DNA of 42,649 bases, from assembly GCA_002402945.1 (NCBI GenBank), contig DHGV01000116.1, positions 1-42,649 of the forward strand, given 5' to 3'. The notes beneath the pieces are model-generated. The model saw nothing but the letters and a program-made list of their open reading frames with translations. It ran no database searches and was not told where the DNA came from. The DNA comes from Pelotomaculum sp. UBA4789 (GTDB lineage: Bacteria; Bacillota; Desulfotomaculia; Desulfotomaculales; Pelotomaculaceae). This document shows positions 1 through 6,471 of this stretch, piece after piece (the first letter of the stretch is position 1; every line of letters begins with the position of its first letter). Made by a program: the position numbers and the translations under genes.

Positions 1-42
1 TATAATTATTCCAGTAAGAAGCAATATATGATAAAACCAGTT

Positions 43-261
43 CTATTCTTTCTTAAAAAGCCCCAGTTTAAGTGGGATGAGGCTCGGCGCCTCCAGATCG
101 GATTCAAGAAAATATAGCAGTTTGTTACAACTGTTGCAAAAGTATACATCTTTTTTCCCGCTGGGCATGATCATGAGCGTTGCGCCGCACGTGCATTTTG
201 CGTCTTTTTTTACAGCGCCCCAGGACATTTTTGACTTTACTTTATCAATCAGATTCAACAT
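43..261 (-). CDS. small zinc-ribbon protein, function unknown
   Basis: Encodes about 72 residues. Two cysteine pairs, Cys23-x-Cys25 and Cys42-x2-Cys45, are separated by 16 residues, as expected for a zinc ribbon. A lysine-rich N-terminal stretch and a hydrophobic tail flank the ribbon. The start at 261 is chosen because a purine-rich stretch (AGGTGGGAAG) lies just upstream; an in-frame ATG at 300 would add 13 residues. An AT-rich promoter-like stretch with a TATAAT lies upstream at about 315-320. It is the last gene of the minus-strand series and no neighbour hints at a role. No specific family is recognised; it could be a nucleic-acid-binding or purely structural zinc protein. The reading frame is probably real, given the cysteine pattern, but the function is open. 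Confidence 0.6.
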   Translation of the reverse strand: MLNLIDKVKSKMSWGAVKKDAKCTCGATLMIMPSGKKDVYFCNSCNKLLYFLESDLEAPSLIPLKLGLFKKE

Positions 262-353
262 TACTTCCCACCTGTCCATGTTATAACAGTATAAATTCAA
301 ACCAATTTTTATTATAACATGTTGAAATTTAAAAAAATAATTATATTTAAAGT

Positions 354-860
354 TTAGTGTATATTTATATTTGTTTTGAAACCTCTTTGCAGAATCTCTA
401 ATAACTGTAACAGCTCGGCATTGCTTTCCCGGAACATCACCTGCTCGGCCACCTTGCTTGACAGCCCCTCCATCCCATACCCGACATCACGTACCAAAAG
501 CGCCTTGGGCCTGAACCTGCCCATGTTGTCCAAACCGGCATGTATTCCCTCTTCAATCAGACACCAGTCAGTCATTAAAACTACGTTGCTCCTTTTCGTT
601 ATCAGCGGCAGGTACTCCCACATATCAAGGGTAAAACCTATTGAAACTACATCATCCCCGTCCCAGCCTATTTCCAGTGTCACCATGTATTCATTATGTC
701 TGAAAGAAACTAATTCCCATTTAAACCAATAGTTTATATCTTCACCTTCATGAAACCGCCTGTACAAAACAGACAGATCCTGATCAAGCGATGGTACAAC
801 CATAATTACTGCTTGCTCAGTATCTCCTATGAACTCGGGAATGGCAATTTCTTTATTCAT
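354..860 (-). CDS. hypothetical protein, 168 aa
   Basis: A complete frame starts at ATG 860 behind a clear GGGAG ribosome binding site about 9 bases upstream. The product is acidic in its first two thirds, rich in Trp/Tyr/Phe, with alternating hydrophobic strands and no signal peptide or membrane segment, so a soluble alpha/beta cytoplasmic protein is likely. The C-terminal 40 residues look helical (a leucine-rich stretch before a basic end). No catalytic motif or metal-binding cluster is visible and the family is not recognised. It lies 57 bases downstream of the macrodomain-SGNH gene on the same strand and could be co-transcribed with it. The 50-base AT-rich gap after it shows no clear terminator. 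Confidence 0.6.
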   Translation of the reverse strand: MNKEIAIPEFIGDTEQAVIMVVPSLDQDLSVLYRRFHEGEDINYWFKWELVSFRHNEYMVTLEIGWDGDDVVSIGFTLDMWEYLPLITKRSNVVLMTDWCLIEEGIHAGLDNMGRFRPKALLVRDVGYGMEGLSSKVAEQVMFRESNAELLQLLEILQRGFKTNINIH

Positions 861-917
861 ACTTTTATGCTCCCATTAACTCAAAACTGAGCCATCTAAC
901 TAATAAAAAGATACAAC

Positions 918-2003
918 CTATTGCAAACCTTTTTTTAAATATAAAAGCAGCCTCTCGGATGCCCTGCCAAGAGCTTTGTATCCTTCCAGGCTGGGATGGG
1001 CCTCGTCACAAAAATATGCCGGAACTGCACTGCCGGTGACAGAATCAAAAAGTGGTGTATAAAAATCTAAAACGGGCAGCTCTTCATCAGCGGCGAATTC
1101 TTCCGCCCAGTTTCTGAAACCGTCCAGCTCACAGCTGGCAATACCTACTTCATCAGTTACATATTCACCTATTCTGATCGGCGCCGGCAACCCGATCACC
1201 GGGCAAATGCCATTGTTTACAGCTGCCGTTACCATTTCTGTTATATTATCCTGGTATTTTTCCAGTGTATAACCCATAAAGGCGTCATTGGCTCCACCCA
1301 TAATTATCACGTAAGCGGGCTTAAGGCTTGTCACGTCCCTGCTGAAACGCGTCCTCATACTGCGGGTGGTGTCCCCGTTAGCTCCTTTATTGATCAACTT
1401 GATGCCGAGTGCTTTCGCTCCCAGGTTAACCCAGGAGGCATCCGGGCCGAAAGGAAAACCGTAAGTTATGCTGTCGCCCAGGCAGACTATTATATCTCTC
1501 CCGGTCAAATTGCTGAATGCGTCAAGGCCTCTTTCATCACAGAGGGAGAACACAATTTGCTCCAGTCCCGAACCTCTGGCTACATGACGGCGTGCTTCAT
1601 AAACCATCACCCTGGCTGCTTGGTCCAGTTCAAGACCGCCCACGCCAGTCCCAAGGGCAGGGAAGGCAACGCTTTTAAGATTAAGCTCTTCCGCCCTGAA
1701 CAGAGCGTTCCTGACAGCGGATCGCACCTTGCCAACATCGGTGACAAGGTCCTGTCCCATGACAGCTGCATGAATTACATAACGGGCTGGCAGCTGGCCG
1801 GCGCCCGTAACCACTGCTTCGCCAACAGGTATCGGAGCCATGGCCAGCGCTTCATCTTCAATTGAAGCGCCGCCTTTCCTCTTGATCACTCCGGCGACTC
1901 CGGATCTCATCCACAGCTCGTTGTTTGCTGCGTTTATTATAGCATCAAAGGATAGGTTGGTTATGTCTCCTATTATTGACTTTAACAGGGCAAACACCCC
2001 CAT
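918..2003 (-). CDS. macrodomain-SGNH/GDSL hydrolase fusion protein
   Basis: The 361-residue protein joins two enzyme modules. Residues 8-165 form a macrodomain of the ADP-ribose/O-acetyl-ADP-ribose-binding type: GDIT at 12-15, NAANN at 24-28, and the ligand loop FPALGTGVGG at 114-123. Residues 170-357 form an SGNH (GDSL) esterase: block I GDSIT with the nucleophile Ser178, a block II glycine near 207-210, block III GGAND with Asn239, and block V DEAHPS with Asp333 and His336. All catalytic positions are present, so both halves look active. There is no signal peptide, so it is cytoplasmic. It begins 16 bases after pyk. Known macrodomains can deacetylate O-acetyl-ADP-ribose and SGNH enzymes cleave ester-linked acyl groups, so a combined ADP-ribose ester or nucleotide-metabolite hydrolase is a reasonable inference. 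The substrate is unknown. Confidence 0.88.
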   Translation of the reverse strand: MGVFALLKSIIGDITNLSFDAIINAANNELWMRSGVAGVIKRKGGASIEDEALAMAPIPVGEAVVTGAGQLPARYVIHAAVMGQDLVTDVGKVRSAVRNALFRAEELNLKSVAFPALGTGVGGLELDQAARVMVYEARRHVARGSGLEQIVFSLCDERGLDAFSNLTGRDIIVCLGDSITYGFPFGPDASWVNLGAKALGIKLINKGANGDTTRSMRTRFSRDVTSLKPAYVIIMGGANDAFMGYTLEKYQDNITEMVTAAVNNGICPVIGLPAPIRIGEYVTDEVGIASCELDGFRNWAEEFAADEELPVLDFYTPLFDSVTGSAVPAYFCDEAHPSLEGYKALGRASERLLLYLKKGLQ

Positions 2004-2019
2004 CTTTCACGCTAATGTC

Positions 2020-3774
2020 TTACAACACCTTGGCCCTGCCCCTGTAAATTAAACCCCTCGGGCCATCTACCGTAACAATATCTCCGTCTGCCAAAATATC
2101 CGTTGCATCATCAGCGCCCACAACTACCGGAATATCAAACTCCAGGCAGACAATGGCCGCATGGGAGGTAAGCCCACCCATTTCGGTTATAACTGCCCCG
2201 GCCTTTTTCATTGCCGGATTATATTCGCTGTCTGTGACCCCCGCTACCAAAATGTCTCCCTGCCTAACCTTTTCTGATGCTTCTGCACCGCTATGAGCTA
2301 CCCTTACAGTTCCCGTCACTGATCGGTTACCGATTCCGGTTCCCCTTAAAATGATATCGGCCACCGTATGAACGCGGATCAAGTTTGTTGTCCCTTTTAT
2401 GCCAACAGGGATTCCTGCTGTGAAAACAATCAGATCGCCACCGTTTATTAATCCCGCGCTCAGAGATGCGTCAATAGACTCGTCCATCATCTCGTCGGTG
2501 CTTTCCCTGCCTTGTGCAGTGATAGGATTGACGCCCCAGTTCAACGCCAGCTTCCTCATTACCTCCGCATGTGAGGTGACAGCCACAATAGGCGCTTTGG
2601 GACGATATTTGGAAACCATTTTCGCGGTATGGCCAGATTCAGTGGAGACAATAATTGCCGCGGCGCCAAGGTTTTGAGCAATGGCACAGGTGGCATAGCT
2701 AATAGCGTTGGTGACCGTCTGCCTGAGCGTATCTGTTCCTTTCTTGCTGAGCATTTCCTCATAGTGGAGAGCGGCTTCCGCCCGCCTGGCTATGCGATCC
2801 ATCATCTCAACTGATGCCAGCGGGTATATTCCGATGGCAGTTTCACCTGAGAGCATCACTGCGTCTGAGCCATCAAAGATCGCGTTGGCCACATCACTGG
2901 CTTCCGCTCTGGTAGGCCGCGGATTGTGGATCATTGATTCCAGCATCTGAGTCGCAGTAACTACTGGCTTACCGGCCAGGTTGCATTTCTCAATTATCGT
3001 TTTTTGCAGCAACGGTACCTCTTCCACCAGGATCTCCACTCCCAGATCTCCTCTAGCCACCATGATCCCGTCAGAAACCTTGATTATATCGTCAAGGTTG
3101 TTAACTGCCCTTCTACTCTCTATCTTAGAAATTATGTCAAGATCGCCCCCGGCCTCTTCAATAATCTTCCGGATGGAAAGCACATCCGCAGCTTTTCTGA
3201 CAAATGAGGCCGCAATGTAATCAAGCTTCTGGGCAACTCCGAAAACAATATCCTGAATGTCTTTCTCAGTTATAAAAGGAAGGCTTACCTCCACACCAGG
3301 AACATTTACCCCTTTCTGGCTGGTCAGTTCCCCCCCGTTCATCACAGTACAGAGTATTTCAGTATCAGTAGCAGACAAAACTCTCATGGCTATTAAACCA
3401 TCTGCCACGAGTATTGTGTCGCCTTTCCGGACATCTCCCGGCAGACCGGAATATGTGATGGGTATGCGTTTCTTATCCCCCTTGATAGGTTCTGTGGTTA
3501 AAGTTACTTGATCTCCTTCCTTGAGGTAAACAGGTTCTTCTATAAAATAGCCCAAACGTATTTCCGGCCCCTTGGTATCCAGCATGATTGCCACATTTAT
3601 GCCGGTTTCCTTGGCAGCCTGACGGATAGATTTGATACGCCGCTTGTGCTCATCTTGCGTCCCATGGGAAAAATTAAGGCGAGCTACATTCATCCCTGCC
3701 CTCAATAATTTCTTGATCATTGTAATGCTCTCGCTGGCAGGGCCAATGGTGCAGACAATCTTGGTTCGACGCAA
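2020..3774 (-). CDS. pyk: pyruvate kinase with C-terminal PEP-utiliser domain
   Basis: Pyruvate kinase transfers phosphate from phosphoenolpyruvate to ADP in the cytoplasm. The N-terminus RRTKIVCTIGPAS, the catalytic-barrel motif MVARGDLGVEI and the ATQMLESM...PTRAEASDVANA signature are all clear. At 584 residues it is about 110 longer than the basic enzyme, because residues ~480-584 form the extra C-terminal domain seen in Bacillus-type enzymes. This domain is related to the phosphohistidine domain of PEP synthase and PPDK, and the sequence TSHAAIV keeps the histidine (His538). The start is TTG at 3774, set by GGGAGGG six bases upstream. accA lies 99 bases upstream on the same strand. In many Firmicutes pfkA sits between accA and pyk, but here it is absent. 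Confidence 0.97.
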   Translation of the reverse strand: MRRTKIVCTIGPASESITMIKKLLRAGMNVARLNFSHGTQDEHKRRIKSIRQAAKETGINVAIMLDTKGPEIRLGYFIEEPVYLKEGDQVTLTTEPIKGDKKRIPITYSGLPGDVRKGDTILVADGLIAMRVLSATDTEILCTVMNGGELTSQKGVNVPGVEVSLPFITEKDIQDIVFGVAQKLDYIAASFVRKAADVLSIRKIIEEAGGDLDIISKIESRRAVNNLDDIIKVSDGIMVARGDLGVEILVEEVPLLQKTIIEKCNLAGKPVVTATQMLESMIHNPRPTRAEASDVANAIFDGSDAVMLSGETAIGIYPLASVEMMDRIARRAEAALHYEEMLSKKGTDTLRQTVTNAISYATCAIAQNLGAAAIIVSTESGHTAKMVSKYRPKAPIVAVTSHAEVMRKLALNWGVNPITAQGRESTDEMMDESIDASLSAGLINGGDLIVFTAGIPVGIKGTTNLIRVHTVADIILRGTGIGNRSVTGTVRVAHSGAEASEKVRQGDILVAGVTDSEYNPAMKKAGAVITEMGGLTSHAAIVCLEFDIPVVVGADDATDILADGDIVTVDGPRGLIYRGRAKVL

Positions 3775-3830
3775 TTATTTCCCTCCCGTTGTATATAATA
3801 ACACCCGAAATCCGTCAAATGTAATAAGAA

Positions 3831-3866
3831 GGGGCCAGACCACTGCATGATTGTGGTCCTGACCCC
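3831..3866 (-). repeat. imperfect inverted repeat between accA and pyk; possible terminator
   Basis: Two 13-14 base arms (GGGGCCAGACCAC and GTGGTCCTGACCCC on the plus strand) pair with few mismatches around a 9-base loop. Read on the minus strand, the hairpin follows accA and is trailed by TTCTTATTA, so it could attenuate transcription before pyk. The arms also resemble short palindromic repeats scattered in bacterial chromosomes. It fills the place where pfkA sits in related genomes. Confidence 0.5.
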
Positions 3867-3873
3867 GCAGATG

Positions 3874-4824
3874 TCATTTTAAGTTTCCGATGGTACGGAA
3901 TTTTTCATACCTGCAAGACATCAGGTCCTCCAGCGACAGCTCCAGAAGTTCATCCAATGAATCAGCCAAAGCTTCACCAAGCAGATCGGCAGCCGCTTTA
4001 GGATCCCGGTGCGCTCCGCCCAGTGGTTCAGGTATTATTTTATCCGCCACGCCCAGGTCGAGTATGTCACTGGCTGTGATCCTAATGGCCTCGGCAGCCT
4101 CGCGAGCACGGGAAGAGTCCTTCCATAAAATGCTGGCATACCCTTCCGGTGAGATGACAGAATAAATCGTGTGCTCCTGCATTAAAATACGGTCTCCCAC
4201 CCCGAAAGCCAGGGCTCCGCCGCTGGCGCCCTCACCGATCACTACTGTTATAATAGGCGTCTTGAGGGCAGCCATCGTCAAGATACTTCTGGCGATAGCC
4301 TCAAACTGACCTCTCTCCTCGGCGCCTATCCCGGGATTGGCGCCTGGAGTGTCAATAAAACAGATCACCGGCCGCTTAAATTTTTCAGCTTGTTTCATCA
4401 AACGCATACCTTTGCGGAAACCCTCCGGGTGGGCCATCCCGAAATTCCTGGCCAGGTTTTCCTTGGTGTTTTTGCCTTTGAGGTGGCCAATCACAGTGAC
4501 TGCGCGGCTGTTAAACCGCCCGATACCGCCCACCACCGCCGGATCGTCACCAAAACACCTGTCTCCATGCAGCTCAATGAAATCTTTGATAATGTAATTG
4601 ATATAATCATAGGTATTGGGACGTTCCGGGTGCCTTGAGATCAGCACATGCTGCCATGAATTGAGATTACTATAGATTGATTCTCTGACCTCCATGGCCC
4701 TTTTTTCCAGGGTAGTAATTTCATTTGACAAATCTATCCCCTTGTCCCTGGAAAAACTTCTTAATTCATTTATTTTATTTTCCAACTCCTGGATCGGCTT
4801 CTCAAATTCCAATGTTGCCGCCAT
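3874..4824 (-). CDS. accA: acetyl-CoA carboxylase carboxyltransferase subunit alpha
   Basis: This is the alpha subunit of the carboxyltransferase that moves the carboxyl group from biotin to acetyl-CoA, giving malonyl-CoA for fatty acid synthesis. The 316-residue length is normal. An N-terminal helical stretch (LEFEKPIQELENKINELR) is followed by the crotonase-like core with GDRCFGDDPAVVGGIG, the CoA-pocket region FIDTPGANPGIGAEERGQ, and the conserved ASGGALAFGVGD. It begins 3 bases after the accD stop, so the two subunits are translationally coupled and made in equal amounts. No biotin carboxylase or carrier gene (accB/accC) is in this window, so those must lie elsewhere. Confidence 0.97.
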   Translation of the reverse strand: MAATLEFEKPIQELENKINELRSFSRDKGIDLSNEITTLEKRAMEVRESIYSNLNSWQHVLISRHPERPNTYDYINYIIKDFIELHGDRCFGDDPAVVGGIGRFNSRAVTVIGHLKGKNTKENLARNFGMAHPEGFRKGMRLMKQAEKFKRPVICFIDTPGANPGIGAEERGQFEAIARSILTMAALKTPIITVVIGEGASGGALAFGVGDRILMQEHTIYSVISPEGYASILWKDSSRAREAAEAIRITASDILDLGVADKIIPEPLGGAHRDPKAAADLLGEALADSLDELLELSLEDLMSCRYEKFRTIGNLK

Positions 4825-4827
4825 TAC

Positions 4828-5679
4828 TTATTTCACCCCCTGCAGATGAAATTCCAGAAGTGTGGCAAGTGTTTCTTTCAGCTGATTCCTGGGAATAATC
4901 TGGTCAATAAACCCATGCTGTTTAAAAAACTCGGCCCGTTGGAATCCTTCCGGTAATTTCTGCCGGATGGTCTGCTCTATCACCCTCGGGCCGGTAAAAC
5001 CAATCATGGCTTCCGGCTCGGCCAGAATAATATCGCCCAGCGCGGCAAAGCTGGCGCTGACCCCGCCGGTTGTGGGATCTGTCATGACCGTGATATATAA
5101 TTGGCCCGCCTCGCTTAACCTGGCCAACGCTTCCACAGTCTTGGCCAACTGCATTAAAGACAGTATCCCTTCCTGCATCCGCGCGCCTCCGGAAGCCGCA
5201 AAAATAACCAGCGGCTTTCTTTCGGCAGTGGCAGCCTCAATCGCCCTTGTAATTTTCTCGCCAACTACGGTGCCCATGCTGGCCATCATAAAATTGGTGT
5301 CCATAACAGCGATAACCAACGGAATATTATTAATGGTCCCCGCTCCGGTAACTACCGCTTCATTCAGGCCGCTTTTATTACGCGCTTCAATCAACTTGTT
5401 AGCATAGTCAGAAAGATTGAAAGGGTTTACCGGAAGCAAATCGGCATCCATTTCCCGGAAGCTCCCCTCATCCAGGGTCATTTTAATCCGCTCCAGGGCT
5501 GTCAATCTAAAATGGAAACCGCATTTCTGGCACACTTTATGGTTTTTGATCAAATCCTTGTTCAGCAAGATCTCACCGCAGCGCCCGCACTTGCTCCAAA
5601 TACCCTCCGGGATATCGCGGTTTTCTGATCCTGCTTGAGCAGCGACATTTTTTTGTTTACGAAAAACTTCTAAAACCAA
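4828..5679 (-). CDS. accD: acetyl-CoA carboxylase carboxyltransferase subunit beta
   Basis: This is the zinc-binding beta subunit of acetyl-CoA carboxyltransferase and the partner of AccA. The N-terminal zinc ribbon is plain: CGRC followed after about 15 residues by CQKC. The crotonase-like core contains VVGEKITRAIE, FAASGGARMQEG and MTDPTTGGVSASFA, all conserved in the family. The chosen start is TTG at 5679, because AAGGGG lies 8 bases upstream (5688-5693). A GTG at 5688 is in frame but has no spacing from that site. The product is about 283 residues, normal for the family. It lies 42 bases after the small DUF2007-like gene. Confidence 0.96.
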   Translation of the reverse strand: MVLEVFRKQKNVAAQAGSENRDIPEGIWSKCGRCGEILLNKDLIKNHKVCQKCGFHFRLTALERIKMTLDEGSFREMDADLLPVNPFNLSDYANKLIEARNKSGLNEAVVTGAGTINNIPLVIAVMDTNFMMASMGTVVGEKITRAIEAATAERKPLVIFAASGGARMQEGILSLMQLAKTVEALARLSEAGQLYITVMTDPTTGGVSASFAALGDIILAEPEAMIGFTGPRVIEQTIRQKLPEGFQRAEFFKQHGFIDQIIPRNQLKETLATLLEFHLQGVK

Positions 5680-5721
5680 AAAAAGCACCCCTTAACTATA
5701 TAATTCCTTTACAGATTTATT

Positions 5722-5913
5722 TTAAGCAGTATTAATTACTTCCATGGCCTCGTCAACTTCTGACTCCGGCAGCAAAATCTCTATTGAGCAGGTGTTATCA
5801 GCCTGTGTAAGTCCGATCATCCTCAGCTTCACTAAAAAGCCTTCGGTAGCCAGCAGTCTTTCCAGCCTGTCAGCTTCTTTCCTGTTTAGCGCTATGTAAA
5901 CCACTGTCCACAC
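5722..5913 (-). CDS. small DUF2007-like protein upstream of accD
   Basis: A 63-residue protein starting VWTVVYIALNRKEADRLERLL. It has a beta-alpha-beta pattern ending in IEILLPESEVDEAMEVIN, which resembles the small ACT-like/DUF2007 signal-transducing fold often seen in single-domain proteins of unknown role. GTG at 5913 is preferred over the ATG 11 codons upstream, because AAGGAGG (5922-5928) is placed 8 bases before it and the family begins at this tryptophan. It lies directly before accD. Similar small genes before accD occur in related Clostridia as I recall, so a role tied to the carboxyltransferase is possible but unproven. Confidence 0.75.
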   Translation of the reverse strand: MWTVVYIALNRKEADRLERLLATEGFLVKLRMIGLTQADNTCSIEILLPESEVDEAMEVINTA

Positions 5914-6120
5914 ATTGAAGGCCTCCTTATCATAGGTTTGAGGCATGCTTTTTATTTTCTACTCATCTCGCCGGTAATCCTCTTTTTTGCTGAGCATAAA
6001 TATACCCAGAGTTTTTACCCTGGATACAGCAGTGTAACTGATAAAACCATGTACCTTAAACAGAGGAACAATACATCCCAAAACAGGACGCTTAAAAGGG
6101 ACTTTCATGCAGCCGCGTGT

Positions 6121-6354
6121 TTAGTCGTCTGTCTTAATACCTCCGTGCTTGGTTAACAGCTCCACCCGCCCACGAATTTTAATAGCGGAAGTGTGTTCGG
6201 TGAACTGGGCGATCATAATCTCTCCCTTGTCCAGTTTCTCTGAATGGTGAAACTTGGTATCCACACCCCGGGTGAGGGCGAAAATGGTTACCCCGTTTTC
6301 AAGCGCCTTTATTACCACATATTCTCCGGAGATCTCTCCAATTGTAACCGGCAA
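6121..6354 (-). CDS. mtrB: trp RNA-binding attenuation protein (TRAP)
   Basis: TRAP forms an 11-subunit ring that binds tryptophan and then wraps leader RNA with repeated GAG/UAG triplets, shutting off trp genes. The protein is about 77 residues. The block LTRG-x-DTKFHHSEKLDKGE followed by IAQFTEHTSAIK-x-RG is nearly identical to Bacillus TRAP. It keeps the tryptophan-pocket threonines and the RNA-contacting lysines and arginine (the KLDKGE lysine, and Lys/Arg in AIKIRG). The start is taken as TTG at 6354, with AAGGGG 8 bases upstream; a GTG at 6363 is in frame but overlaps that site. A good sigma-A promoter lies just upstream. No trp gene, anti-TRAP or TRAP target is in the window, so it acts in trans. 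Confidence 0.93.
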   Translation of the reverse strand: MPVTIGEISGEYVVIKALENGVTIFALTRGVDTKFHHSEKLDKGEIMIAQFTEHTSAIKIRGRVELLTKHGGIKTDD

Positions 6355-6392
6355 TATATTCACCCCTTAAATTTTTCCATTTTTGATGATTC

Positions 6393-6421
6393 ATATTAAC
6401 ATAGGGCCTATTTCTTGACAA
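6393..6421 (-). promoter_or_regulatory. sigma-A promoter for mtrB
   Basis: TTGTCA at 6416-6421 and TAATAT at 6393-6398 are separated by exactly 17 bases on the minus strand. They lie about 40 bases before the mtrB start. This promoter probably also serves the following small gene and accDA, although a 208-base gap separates mtrB from the small gene. Confidence 0.7.
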
Positions 6422-6471
6422 GTGCGGACACACTGTGAGGTTGCCGCTAATACTGGTTAAATATAGGGTTC

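Noticed and set aside
6364..6471. TRAP-binding GAG/UAG triplet repeats near mtrB
   Set aside because: No run of regularly spaced triplets was found there or in the other leaders inspected.
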